Shown here in pieces: positions 16,249-24,721 of a stretch of 64,000 nt of DNA; the stretch's first letter is position 1; each line of letters begins with the position of its first letter. The stretch covers positions 1,550,001 to 1,614,000 of the forward strand of contig JBGAFV010000001.1 of NCBI GenBank assembly GCA_044227095.1. The letters run 5' to 3'. The translations under genes and the position numbers were made by a program. This DNA comes from JACMLD01 sp044227095 (GTDB lineage Bacteria > Bacteroidota > Bacteroidia > Chitinophagales > Chitinophagaceae). The notes beneath the pieces were generated by a model, which worked only from the letters and a program-made list of their open reading frames with translations, was not told the DNA's origin and made no database searches.

Positions 16249-17343
16249 ATGAAAAAAATTATCAGCCTTTTATTTTTCTGTTTAGTTATAGCAATATGCT
16301 CATGCGGTCAGTCTAATAATAAAATGGATTTTGAAAAATATGATCCTGTGTCTACACTGGTTGTGCCGGAACATCATTTGCAGCAAGCCAAGTTTCCATT
16401 TATAGATGTACACAATCATCAATGGAGTATGGCCAGCCAAGATTTAACTGGTCTTGTAAATGATATGGATAAACTGAATTTAAAAGTAATGGTGAACCTG
16501 AGCGGTGGCAATGGAAGCGGGCTAAAGAAAATGATGGAGAATATAAAAGCCAATTATCCTAAAAGGTTTATTGTATTTGCGAACATCAATTTTTCTGGTA
16601 TAGGAGAAAACGGATGGACGGAAAAAGCGGTAAGGCAATTAGAAGAAGATGTGCGCAATGGCGCAAATGGATTAAAAATTTTTAAAGATCTTGGTCTTAA
16701 TGTAAAAGATAATACAGGTAAATTGGTTGCAGTTGATGATCCAAGATTGGATGCTATTTGGTCCAAGGCAGGTGAACTAAAAATTCCTGTTCTTATACAC
16801 ACAGCAGATCCTAAATCATTTTGGGATCCGGTGGATGAAAAAAACGAAAGATGGCTGGAGATAACAACACACCCAGGCCGTAAAAGAGGCCCAAACGATC
16901 CTGCTCCGTGGGAGACATTAATTGAAGCGCAGCACCGCATGTTTAAAAAACATCCAGGTACAACATTCATTGCTGCTCATTTTGGATGGTACCCCAATGA
17001 TTTAACAAAGCTTGGATCTTTGCTTGATGCCATGCCCAATGTTAACGTAGAATTTGGTGCAGTAATAGCGGAGCTGGGACGACAACCACGGACAGCAAGA
17101 AAGTTTTTTGAAAAATACCAGGATAGAATTTTGTTTGGAAAAGATAGTTGGGTACCTGAAGAATATGCCACCTATTTCAGAGTATTGGAAACGGAAGATG
17201 AATACTTTCCTTATCATAAAAAATACCACGCCTTTTGGCGCATGTATGGCATTGGCCTGCCCGATGAAATTCTTAAAAAAGTTTATTATAAAAACGCATT
17301 GCGCATTGTGCCTGGTATTGATAAGTCTTTGTTTCCAGGATAA
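16249..17343 (+). CDS. Amidohydrolase (amidohydro_2) family lipoprotein
   Basis: 364 residues with a lipoprotein signal (MKKII, hydrophobic core, lipobox AICSC, Cys at about 19). The mature domain is an amidohydrolase-2 TIM barrel. FIDVHNHQWSM gives the metal H-x-H motif, IPVLIHTADP the barrel His, TFIAAHFGW the next metal His, and RILFGKDSWVP the C-terminal Asp. The family includes decarboxylases and lactonases; the substrate cannot be read from sequence. Likely acts in the periplasm. Last gene of the four-gene operon and followed by a strong terminator. Confidence 0.85.
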   Translation: MKKIISLLFFCLVIAICSCGQSNNKMDFEKYDPVSTLVVPEHHLQQAKFPFIDVHNHQWSMASQDLTGLVNDMDKLNLKVMVNLSGGNGSGLKKMMENIKANYPKRFIVFANINFSGIGENGWTEKAVRQLEEDVRNGANGLKIFKDLGLNVKDNTGKLVAVDDPRLDAIWSKAGELKIPVLIHTADPKSFWDPVDEKNERWLEITTHPGRKRGPNDPAPWETLIEAQHRMFKKHPGTTFIAAHFGWYPNDLTKLGSLLDAMPNVNVEFGAVIAELGRQPRTARKFFEKYQDRILFGKDSWVPEEYATYFRVLETEDEYFPYHKKYHAFWRMYGIGLPDEILKKVYYKNALRIVPGIDKSLFPG

Positions 17344-17368
17344 TAAAATACCTTCAGGGTAATTATAA

Positions 17369-17404
17369 AATGCAAAAAGCTGTCGTTAGACAGCTTTTTG
17401 CATT
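17369..17404 (+). terminator. Strong terminator, 16-bp perfect stem
   Basis: Arms 17369-17384 and 17389-17404 pair perfectly around the loop GTTA. The A-run of the left arm and T-run of the right arm make it usable on both strands. It closes the hydroxylase-amidohydrolase operon. Confidence 0.92.
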
Positions 17405-17758
17405 ATGCTCAGAAAATATTTTTGTTTGGACAGTTCAGATGGGAGAGCGTTTTTCTGAGTACGATTTGGCTTTTTAAGGATTTGGATAATGGACGAACAA
17501 GAATGGTTTACGGTTTAGGACTATTGGGTTTGGTTTTCTAGGTTTGGATATTGATTTTTTAAGGATAAAGATAATTAGGGTGGTTTTCTAAGGTTTAGGA
17601 TTTAGGGGTTATCAGGGGATTTGGATATTTCGTTCTTGCTGATACAAAGATGCTACGCTTATAGCCGGAAATGAAACTAATTCGGCTTTGGGCGTATTTT
17701 CTTCGATAAATGGATAAAAAAGGCAGATGGCTTATTTCTCGCAAAGGCCGACAGGGGA
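17405..17758. repeat. G/T-rich word-repeat island (GGTTTAGGA / GGATTTGGA)
   Basis: From about 17462 to 17640 the plus strand is a run of variants of GGATTTGGATA, GGTTTAGGA and GGTTTGG. TGGTTTTCTA occurs at 17531 and again at 17581, exactly 50 bp apart. A 9-bp inverted pair CTCAGAAAA / TTTTCTGAG lies at 17408-17416 and 17451-17459. No coding frame is supported. The remaining 120 bp up to the DUF2461 gene is unremarkable. Confidence 0.7.
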
Positions 17759-18427
17759 TTACTCAGTCAGAGACCTGTTTACAAATGCCAGCAATGGTTG
17801 CAGGGTTTCAAAAGCCTCAAGTGTTGTTTTAAGAAGGTCTTTGGAGGTAATAACACCATCGTCCAGTTTCTTTATGCCAATAAAACTTTTCAGTTTTATA
17901 TAATCTGCTGCAGGATTATCTTTATCAAAACCCTGCGGCACTTTTACCAGGCTTGTATCTCCATCTTTTATTAAATCACCATAAACAGCAGTAAACTTTT
18001 TCGATCCAATAATCTTTTTGAATTCATCATAGCAATAATCTATTTCTTGTCTTACCTTTTTTAATTCAGGCGGCATTGGTACCCATAGGCCACCGCCAAC
18101 AAATGCTTCTCCGGGCTGGCAATGAAAATAATATCCGGCATAGATTGATTTTTTGCCTCCGCGGTTAATGCTTGCGCCAAAATTATTTTTATAGGGTGAT
18201 TTATCTTTTGAAAAACGAACATCGCGGTTAATGCGGAACATGCAATCTTTTGCTTTCAGATCTTTTATTGTTTCATCTTTCTTACTATGTTTATCAATAA
18301 CAGTTTGTATAAAATTTGCGAAGTCTGCTTTTGCAGTGTCATATTCAGAACGGTTTTTTTCGAACCAGAGTTTGCTATTGTTTTTTTGCAGGCCCTTTAA
18401 AAATTTGATGGTAGCAGTTTGCAGCAT
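17759..18427 (-). CDS. DUF2461 family protein
   Basis: 222 residues matching the DUF2461 (TIGR02453) family throughout: an N-terminal FLKGLQKNNSKLWFEKNR element, FRINRDVRFSKDKSPYKNNF (about 71-90), and YAGYYFHCQPGEAFVGGG (about 101-118). Soluble and cytoplasmic. The family is widespread in Bacteroidota and its biochemical role is unknown; the conserved Arg/Asp/Lys block suggests a ligand-binding site. Full length. It stands alone. Confidence 0.88.
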   Translation of the reverse strand: MLQTATIKFLKGLQKNNSKLWFEKNRSEYDTAKADFANFIQTVIDKHSKKDETIKDLKAKDCMFRINRDVRFSKDKSPYKNNFGASINRGGKKSIYAGYYFHCQPGEAFVGGGLWVPMPPELKKVRQEIDYCYDEFKKIIGSKKFTAVYGDLIKDGDTSLVKVPQGFDKDNPAADYIKLKSFIGIKKLDDGVITSKDLLKTTLEAFETLQPLLAFVNRSLTE

Positions 18428-18583
18428 GCGGATGTGTTTATCTGTTCAAATTAATAATAGTGTAATGAATTAAGAATGCAAAGGTATAACAAGAAGTAAA
18501 GCATATTGTTTTTAAGCGTTCATGCTTATTTATTTTTCAACTGTTGTACTATGAAAATTGATATACGGGTAAAGAAAAAAATA

Positions 18584-18608
18584 AAGGGTGATTTATAAAA
18601 TCACCCTT
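18584..18608 (-). terminator. Rho-independent terminator (minus strand)
   Basis: Perfect 11-bp stem AAGGGTGATTT / AAATCACCCTT with a 3-base loop. On the minus strand it is followed by a T-run (complement of the A-run at 18571-18583), so it ends the HNH gene. Confidence 0.88.
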
Positions 18609-18632
18609 AAATCAGTTTGGACATGCAATACG

Positions 18633-19199
18633 CTATTTCCTGATGCGGCCCCAGTTTTCACCGCTTTTAATACGGTACATGGTCATTTCACTTACGCCAA
18701 ATTTCTCTGCCACTTTTTTAATGGTGAGTTTTCTTTTAGGGTCGTTAAGCGTTTTCTTAATAGATTTTACCTGAGCAGCCGTAAGCTTAAGGCCTACTGT
18801 TCTGTTTGCCTGTACTTTTTTATAGGCAATTTTTGCAGGGCTTTTTTGCTGATGGTCGATCATGGTTTCTAATGTTGACCATTGCAGATTTTTACTGCTG
18901 TTATCCATTTTATTGTGATTAACATGGATAACATACTTGTGCTTGTTGGTTGGCTTCTTGTTAAAAAGCCGGGCGATTTCCCTGTGAATGTACAGCGTAC
19001 CATTGTTTTCAGGACGGTGCAGATTCAGGGTTTTGTAACCGGTTGTAATGGATCCTTGCAATAGTTTTCCATCTTGCAGCACATCGTTTTTGTAACTGGC
19101 AATACGCCCACTGGATGACAAGGCGTATTTGTTTCTGAGCTGCTTCCATCCGGGAAACTGAAGCGGTTTCCATACTTCGGCGGACAGTGCTTTTATCAT
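18633..19199 (-). CDS. NUMOD4 - HNH - helix-turn-helix protein (homing-endonuclease-like)
   Basis: 188 residues in three parts. The N-terminal NUMOD4 motif reads WKPLQFPGWKQLRNKYALSS (about 11-30), then GRIASYK. The HNH nuclease core reads IHREIARLFN (about 72-81) and HVNHNKMDNSSKNLQW (about 92-107), with the H-N-H pattern and the Asn near the end intact. The C-terminal domain (about 130-180) ends in an HTH: LTIKKVAEKFGVSEMTMYRI. This architecture is typical of free-standing homing endonucleases and phage HNH proteins. Here it sits between two housekeeping genes with its own terminator and no phage genes. Active versus domesticated cannot be decided. Confidence 0.88.
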   Translation of the reverse strand: MIKALSAEVWKPLQFPGWKQLRNKYALSSSGRIASYKNDVLQDGKLLQGSITTGYKTLNLHRPENNGTLYIHREIARLFNKKPTNKHKYVIHVNHNKMDNSSKNLQWSTLETMIDHQQKSPAKIAYKKVQANRTVGLKLTAAQVKSIKKTLNDPKRKLTIKKVAEKFGVSEMTMYRIKSGENWGRIRK

Positions 19200-19405
19200 G
19201 CCTGGTATTTTTTTAAAGTTAATGAAATATTACAGCTTTGTTATTTTATTTTTTTAGTGAATATTACTAACGACAACCCTTGTATAGACGAAACTTATCA
19301 ACCCCGCAAAGACGGGCATGTTTTTTTGTAGTTGCTGCCTTTTTGCCTCTGAAAAGAAGTCAATTTTTTAAAAAATTTCGGTTGCGCTGCCAGTTAGTTT
19401 TAAAG

Positions 19406-21526
19406 CTATTTTTTAACCATGTTCAAAAATTCCTGTTCGGTAATAACATGCACACTGGTTATTTTTTTTGCTTTCTCCAGCTTGGAACCGGCATCTTCGC
19501 CTACTACAAGGTAATTAAGTTTGCTGCTTACGCCACCCAATATTTTTCCGCCGCCAGCTTCTACCAGTTCTTCTGCTTCAGTGCGTTTTAACTGGGCAAG
19601 TGTACCTGTAAATAAAAAAGTTAGCCCCGCCAGGTTTCCCTCGGTAGCAGCACCTGTTTGCTTTTTATCGTTGGTTAAATTAACTCCGGCAGCTTCCAGT
19701 TGTGCCAGCAATGCTATATTGTCGTTGTTGTGAAAGAATTCGTAAATACTACCAGCTACTTTCGGGCCAATGTCTTCCAGGTTAAGCAATTCTTCAAGGG
19801 AAAGCTTTGCAGCATCAGGCAAATAAGTAACGGCATTGGCCAGTATTTTCGCTGTTGTTTCGCCTACATAACGTATGCCCAGGCCAAATATAACGCGGTG
19901 CAATGGTTGCAGTTTTGACTTCTCAATAGCTGCCGTAAGGTTGTCTATTGATTTTTTTCCAAAGCCTTCCAGTTTGCTAATGGCATCAAAATCTATATGA
20001 TAAATGCCGGGTATGCTTTTCAATAACCCCAGTTCATAAAACTTTCTTACGTTGGCTTCACCAAAACTGCGTATATCCATAGCATCTTTGCTTACAAAAT
20101 GGATAATGCGTTCTACTACCTGCGCCGGGCATTGTGGGTTTACACATCTCCATACAGCTTCTGCTTCTGGTTTTATAAGTTTATGATCGCATACAGGGCA
20201 TTTTTTGGGAAATATAATTTTCTTCTCAGTACCATCACGCAGCTCTGCCTGGCTTTTTACTATGTAAGGAATTACATCGCCTGCCCTTTCTACCAATACT
20301 GTATCGCCAATCATCAGATCTTTTTCCTTTATTACATCCTCATTGAAAAGAGATATAGAGCCAACAGTTACGCCGCCAATGGGTACGGGGTCAATTTTGG
20401 CAACCGGGGTTATACTACCGGTTCTGCCTACCTGGAATTCTACATTGCGTAATTTGCTGGTGCCTTGTCTGGCTTTAAATTTATACGCAATGGCCCATCG
20501 GGGATGGTGTGTTGTTTGTCCTAACCTGTCTTGCAGTTCTATACTGTTCACTTTTATAACCATGCCATCAATTTCATACGGCATATCATCACGTCCCTTT
20601 TCAAATTCGTTGGCATAATCAATTACCTGCTGAATATTTTTGAAAACCTTTTTTTCTTTTACAGGGCTGCGAAAGCCAAGGTTCCACAACATTTCCAGGG
20701 CGCCGCTATGAGTGCTCAAAGCTTCATCGCCTTTTTTACCTGTTTTAGCATTAAGACCATCTGCCGTAAAATAACTAACGTGATAAAGAAATGCTTCAAG
20801 GTTTCTTCTTTTTACTTCTGCAGGATCTTTAATGCGCAAAGAGCCAGAAGCCGCATTTCGGGGATTAGCTAAGGGGGGGAGGCCCGTTGCAGTTAAATCA
20901 TCATTATATTTTTTAAATGCTTTCTTAGTCATCAACACTTCTCCGCGAATTTCTATTGACTGTATGCCATACTCTGAAAAAGCAGCAGAAAGTGGCACTG
21001 ATTTTATCTGTTTAATATTAGTAGTAATTTCATCGCCTTGTACACCATCACCTCGTGTAGCCGCACGTGTTAGTAAATCGTTTTCATAAATAAGACTGAT
21101 GCTGGCACCATCGAATTTTGGCTCTGCACAATATTCTATTGCGGAAAGACCAGCAGCTTCACGCACTTTTCTATCCCAGTCAAGCAAATCTTCTGCATTG
21201 TAAGAGTTTTCAAGCGAAAGCATGCCTACCATATGCTGTACAGTAGGAAAATCTTTGGTAAGCCCCTTAGCTACACGTTGTGTTGGGCTGCTGGAAGTAA
21301 TAAGCCCTGGATTAGCTTCTTCTATTTTTTCCAGTTGCTTGTACAATTGATCATATTCGTAATCAGCTAATAGTGGATCGTCTATTACATAGTAGCGGTA
21401 TTCATGAAAGCGAAGTACTTTGCGGAGATCTTCTATTTGTGTTGGTTTAATAGAATGCTTGCTACTCTCCTCCATTAATTTTTGGGTGAGCTTTTGCAGA
21501 TCTTTTGTTTGCGGTACAGAATACAT
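19406..21526 (-). CDS. ligA: NAD-dependent DNA ligase LigA
   Basis: Replicative ligase, 706 residues from the chosen ATG (an upstream ATG would add 24 residues that do not look like LigA). The N-terminal Ia domain has YYVIDDPLLADYEYDQLY. The adenylation motif is EPKFDGASI with the active Lys at about 131. Then come the OB fold (GRTGSITPVAKIDPV), a zinc finger CPVCDHKL...CVNPQCPAQ, HhH repeats (EGFGKKSIDNL, IGPKVAGSI) and a C-terminal BRCT domain (about 625-706, FLFTGTLAQLKRTEAEELVE). All parts are intact. Encoded alone between the HNH gene and a divergent exported-protein gene. Confidence 0.97.
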   Translation of the reverse strand: MYSVPQTKDLQKLTQKLMEESSKHSIKPTQIEDLRKVLRFHEYRYYVIDDPLLADYEYDQLYKQLEKIEEANPGLITSSSPTQRVAKGLTKDFPTVQHMVGMLSLENSYNAEDLLDWDRKVREAAGLSAIEYCAEPKFDGASISLIYENDLLTRAATRGDGVQGDEITTNIKQIKSVPLSAAFSEYGIQSIEIRGEVLMTKKAFKKYNDDLTATGLPPLANPRNAASGSLRIKDPAEVKRRNLEAFLYHVSYFTADGLNAKTGKKGDEALSTHSGALEMLWNLGFRSPVKEKKVFKNIQQVIDYANEFEKGRDDMPYEIDGMVIKVNSIELQDRLGQTTHHPRWAIAYKFKARQGTSKLRNVEFQVGRTGSITPVAKIDPVPIGGVTVGSISLFNEDVIKEKDLMIGDTVLVERAGDVIPYIVKSQAELRDGTEKKIIFPKKCPVCDHKLIKPEAEAVWRCVNPQCPAQVVERIIHFVSKDAMDIRSFGEANVRKFYELGLLKSIPGIYHIDFDAISKLEGFGKKSIDNLTAAIEKSKLQPLHRVIFGLGIRYVGETTAKILANAVTYLPDAAKLSLEELLNLEDIGPKVAGSIYEFFHNNDNIALLAQLEAAGVNLTNDKKQTGAATEGNLAGLTFLFTGTLAQLKRTEAEELVEAGGGKILGGVSSKLNYLVVGEDAGSKLEKAKKITSVHVITEQEFLNMVKK

Positions 21527-21764
21527 AGCTAAGATTATTTGGTCTATAAAATTAAGGGAATGGCGGGTGAATAAGTGTAAGAATAAATGGTAATGCAAAC
21601 AAAAGATTGCGCCAGGGTTTGGGTTGCAGCACGGCTGAATTGAAAAAAATTCACTCGTTCGAACAGGTATCGTTTTACATTTATCTATGGCTCATTGTAG
21701 AGCTTAGGACTTTTCTATTATTTTGCTGATTGCATTATCTTACGTCATCATTTTAAACCATAGT

Positions 21765-22394
21765 ATGAAAACAGCATTTACTTTTTTGTGTCTAACATTT
21801 CTTTGTCTTGCATCAGTTGCCCAGAATTTTGAAGGGGAAATGATATATAAAAATTCTTATAAAATAAAAATCCCCGGAATTACAAATGAAAAATTTACAG
21901 AGATGATGGGAACACGACAAGAATATTACGTTAAAGGAGGCGAATACAAATCCATAAATAACGGCAGTTTGGTACAGTGGCAAGCGTATATAAACAAAGA
22001 AAACAAACTGTATACAAAAATGTCTTCTTCTGAAGAAGCATTGTGGAATGATGGAGCCGTAAACGATGATGAAGTTTTAAAAGCAGAAATAAATAAAGGT
22101 GTTACGGAAGTATTAGGCTACAAATGCGACGAGCTTGTGCTAACCTGCAAAACCGGAATACAAAAGTATTATTTCAATACTAAGTTTGGAATAGACCCAA
22201 AACTTTATAGTAATCATAAGTTTGGCAATTGGTACGAAATTATTTCCAGAACAAAAGCTTTGCCGCTTAAAATGATAATCGACAATGCACAGTTTTCATT
22301 GGAAAGTATTGCCGAAGAAATAAAACCCATGAAGCTGGAGCAATCTTTTTTTTATTTACCAGCAGGTATTGCAACAAAGAAAAGTCCACACTAA
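21765..22394 (+). CDS. Exported DUF4412-like protein
   Basis: 209 residues from ATG 21765 (an ATG 42 bp upstream is less likely because it spoils the signal peptide). The Sec signal MKTAFTFLCLTFLCLASVAQ is followed by FEGEMIYKN. The pattern of beta strands, with EVLGYKCDELVL and a matching TGIQKYYFN, resembles Bacteroidota periplasmic DUF4412/GLPGLI-like proteins. Function unknown. Its 3' end lies 14 bp from the convergent HxlR gene. Confidence 0.7.
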   Translation: MKTAFTFLCLTFLCLASVAQNFEGEMIYKNSYKIKIPGITNEKFTEMMGTRQEYYVKGGEYKSINNGSLVQWQAYINKENKLYTKMSSSEEALWNDGAVNDDEVLKAEINKGVTEVLGYKCDELVLTCKTGIQKYYFNTKFGIDPKLYSNHKFGNWYEIISRTKALPLKMIIDNAQFSLESIAEEIKPMKLEQSFFYLPAGIATKKSPH

Positions 22395-22408
22395 TAAAAC
22401 TGCTGGTA

Positions 22409-22798
22409 TTATGCCTCTGCCATTTCCTTTTTTTTCTTTCTGCTGCTGTTCATTAAGCGTTTGCGGTGTTGCAGGCCCCATTCACGCATTTCATCTATAA
22501 TACTATTGAGTGATTGGCTGTACTTGGTAAGTGCATATTCAACCGTTACTGGCGATGTTGCATAAACAGTGCGTGTTACAAATTCATTCAGCTCAAGCTC
22601 CTTTAATTCTTTTGATAAAATTTTTGGAGTGATTTCTTCAAGCGATCGCTGCAGATCTTTAAATCTTGCAGGCCCACTGCTTAGTGCAATAATAATGGGC
22701 AGTTTCCATTTTCCGCTTAATACATAGAGTGTGTCACGCACTGCACTGATGCTGGTTTTACAAACCTCAGAGTTATGGGGTATGCTTGAATTGGTCAT
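22409..22798 (-). CDS. HxlR-family winged-helix transcriptional regulator
   Basis: 129 residues. Helices and wing typical of HxlR/MarR-like regulators: VLSGKWKLPIIIALSSGPAR, FKDLQRSLEEITPKILSKEL and VEYALTKYSQSL. A single Cys at residue 13 lies just before the DNA-binding core, where the redox/electrophile sensors YodB and HypR carry their reactive Cys. It is divergent from a flavin-dependent oxidoreductase and DoxX gene, with a perfect palindrome in the shared promoter region. It probably represses both sides in the absence of an electrophile or oxidant (inference). Confidence 0.9.
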   Translation of the reverse strand: MTNSSIPHNSEVCKTSISAVRDTLYVLSGKWKLPIIIALSSGPARFKDLQRSLEEITPKILSKELKELELNEFVTRTVYATSPVTVEYALTKYSQSLNSIIDEMREWGLQHRKRLMNSSRKKKKEMAEA

Positions 22799-22818
22799 AA
22801 CGTATTGTTTTATAGTTG

Positions 22819-22852
22819 CTATCCCAAAGGATACCGGTATCCTTTGGGATAG
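22819..22852. promoter_or_regulatory. 34-bp perfect palindrome, candidate HxlR operator
   Basis: CTATCCCAAAGGATACC is followed directly by its exact reverse complement. It lies 20 bp upstream of the HxlR start and about 27 bp upstream of the -7 element of the oxidoreductase gene, so a bound dimer could control both. A weaker dyad AGTATC...GATAGT follows at about 22853-22870. Confidence 0.75.
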
Positions 22853-22879
22853 TAGTATCTTTTAGATAGTAAAGGTAAG

Positions 22880-22887
22880 TAGCTTTG
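22880..22887 (+). promoter_or_regulatory. -7 element TAGCTTTG of the oxidoreductase gene
   Basis: Exact match to the Bacteroidota -7 consensus TAnnTTTG, 27 bp upstream of the ATG at 22915. A TTTT at about 22860 could serve as a weak -33 element (spacer 16). The palindrome and second dyad lie immediately upstream. Confidence 0.6.
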
Positions 22888-22914
22888 TGCTAACAAAAAA
22901 GGAATTGTTATACA

Positions 22915-23937
22915 ATGGAAATTGGTATAGATAGTTTTGCAGCAAAGTTTGCCAATAGTAACGCCAATGCGCATGACGATGCTATAGCTATGGCACAACT
23001 GCTGGAAAGAATAAAACATGCAGACAATGCAGGACTTGATGTATTTGGTATTGGTGAACACCACCGCAAAGGATTTCTTGATTCTGCACCATCAATGATT
23101 CTTGCTGCTGCAGCGGCAGGAACAAAAAACATACGCCTTACCAGTGCAGTTACTGTGCTTAGTTCAGCAGATCCTGTACGTGTATTTCAAAACTTTGCAA
23201 CGCTGGATCTTATTTCCCATGGCCGGGCAGAAATGGTGTTGGGCCGCGGCTCATTTACTGATGCATTTCCTTTATTTGGTTACAAGCTGGAAGATTACGA
23301 TGAACTTTTTGCAGAGAAGCTTGATCTACTTCTTAACATTCGCAAAAACGAATTTGTAACCTGGTCGGGTAAATTTCGCCCGGCATTGCAAAACCAGCCT
23401 ATTTACCCAAGGCCATTACAGGATACTTTACCTGTATGGTTAGGCGTAGGCGGCACACCTGCATCGTTTGTGCGTGCAGGTATGCTTGGGCTCCCGCTTA
23501 TGGTAGCAATCATTGGCGGAGAAACACACCGTTTCAGGCCTTTGATTGAATTATACAGAAATGCTGGTGCACAGGCAGGATATACACCCGATCAATTAAA
23601 AGTTGGATTGCATTCATTAGGATACGTTGCTAAAACAACAGAAGAAGCAATAGAAGATTTTTATCCCGGCTATGCAGCAAGCATGACTAAAATTGGAAAA
23701 GAACGTGGGTGGCCACCCATGACAAGGGGCAGGTTTGAAGCACAGGCTGGCGATACAGGAGCATTGCTGGTAGGAAGTGCTGAAGATGTAGCTCAAAAAA
23801 TTCTCCGGCATAGTGAAGCACTAGGCGGCATATCAAGGTTAAGTTTTCAAATGGACACAGCAGAGCTTAGCCAGCAAAAACTAATGCAATCTATTGAGCT
23901 GATTGGAACAAAATTGAAACCATTGGTAAACGTGTAA
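22915..23937 (+). CDS. LLM-class flavin-dependent oxidoreductase
   Basis: 340 residues, luciferase-like monooxygenase TIM barrel. N-terminal DVFGIGEHHRKGF and IRLTSAVTVLSSADPVRV. The middle segment GRAEMVLGRGSF is followed by a long insert, and LPVWLGVGGTPASFVRAGMLG with LPLMVAIIGG forms the flavin side. The C-terminal GSAEDVAQKIL is typical. Full length. Uses reduced FMN or F420-like flavin; substrate unknown. Transcribed from the HxlR-controlled promoter and followed 75 bp later by a DoxX-like gene. Confidence 0.9.
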   Translation: MEIGIDSFAAKFANSNANAHDDAIAMAQLLERIKHADNAGLDVFGIGEHHRKGFLDSAPSMILAAAAAGTKNIRLTSAVTVLSSADPVRVFQNFATLDLISHGRAEMVLGRGSFTDAFPLFGYKLEDYDELFAEKLDLLLNIRKNEFVTWSGKFRPALQNQPIYPRPLQDTLPVWLGVGGTPASFVRAGMLGLPLMVAIIGGETHRFRPLIELYRNAGAQAGYTPDQLKVGLHSLGYVAKTTEEAIEDFYPGYAASMTKIGKERGWPPMTRGRFEAQAGDTGALLVGSAEDVAQKILRHSEALGGISRLSFQMDTAELSQQKLMQSIELIGTKLKPLVNV

Positions 23938-24012
23938 CAGCGATACCGATTAATTAACAATGCTAAAAGCAATTAAGCATTTACTGCTCTTCGCTAACAA
24001 AAACAAAACATC

Positions 24013-24396
24013 ATGAAAACAAATAAAATTATTTACTGGACAGCAACAACTATAGTAGCTGTTATGATGACATTTTCTGCGTATTCTTATTTAACCAATC
24101 CTGCAATTGCACAGGCATTTCAGCACCTTGGTTTTCCGGGATATTTTCGTGTAGAACTGGCTATTGCAAAATTGATTGGAGCAGTAGTACTTCTTGCACC
24201 CGTTGCACCACGTTTTAAAGAATGGGCTTATGCCGGTTTTGCTATTACTTTTATATCTGCTTTTACAGCACATACTGCATTAGGAGATCCTGCTAATTAT
24301 AAAGTAATGACAATTGTTTTCCTGGCATTGTTGGTAACGTCTTATGTTAGCTATCATAAATTAGCAAGCAATAATTTAAAAATAGCAACGGCGTAA
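24013..24396 (+). CDS. DoxX-like family membrane protein
   Basis: 127 residues with four TM helices (about 6-25, 47-67, 74-93, 99-119). A DoxX-type signature FPGYFRVELAIAKLIGAVVL lies at about 40-59. Function in such small proteins is loosely linked to quinone or redox stress in the membrane. It follows the flavin oxidoreductase gene on the same strand and ends at a clear terminator, so both probably belong to the HxlR unit. Confidence 0.85.
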   Translation: MKTNKIIYWTATTIVAVMMTFSAYSYLTNPAIAQAFQHLGFPGYFRVELAIAKLIGAVVLLAPVAPRFKEWAYAGFAITFISAFTAHTALGDPANYKVMTIVFLALLVTSYVSYHKLASNNLKIATA

Positions 24397-24424
24397 TAAT
24401 ATAAGAAGGCAAAATTATTTCTAC

Positions 24425-24453
24425 AGCTTAGCGAAGATTGCTAAGCTTTTTTA
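24425..24453 (+). terminator. Rho-independent terminator
   Basis: AGCTTAGC / GCTAAGCT stem with loop GAAGATT, running into TTTTTTATT. It closes the oxidoreductase-DoxX unit. Confidence 0.9.
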
Positions 24454-24487
24454 TTGGAGAAAGTTTATCAGGCAAAATAAAAAACTC

Positions 24488-24721
24488 TTACGCAGTCTTC
24501 TTCATAGCTGCTTCGCCAGAATAAAATGAAGGCTTTAAAGATTGCAGGATATCGTTGTTTGAAGCTTTTTTGTCCGATGAAATATAGGTTATTAAAGCCC
24601 AGGCAGCAGCAATAGGCCAGCCAATAATGATAATCTGCAAAGCAAGGCAGATGTATCCGGGCACATATTTCTCACGGAGAAAAAAAGAAAACCACGGAAG
24701 CAAAATGGCAATTCGTTTCAT
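24488..24721 (-). CDS. YqaE/Pmp3-like small membrane protein
   Basis: 77 residues from ATG 24721 (a start 9 bp upstream is also possible). Two hydrophobic segments: AILLPWFSFFL (about 4-14) and ICLALQIIIIGWPIAAAWAL (about 22-41). The pair, with Gly-Trp-Pro between them, matches the short Pmp3/YqaE stress-related membrane proteins, here with an extra soluble tail of about 30 residues. Its 3' end faces the DoxX terminator. Role not certain. Confidence 0.65.
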   Translation of the reverse strand: MKRIAILLPWFSFFLREKYVPGYICLALQIIIIGWPIAAAWALITYISSDKKASNNDILQSLKPSFYSGEAAMKKTA

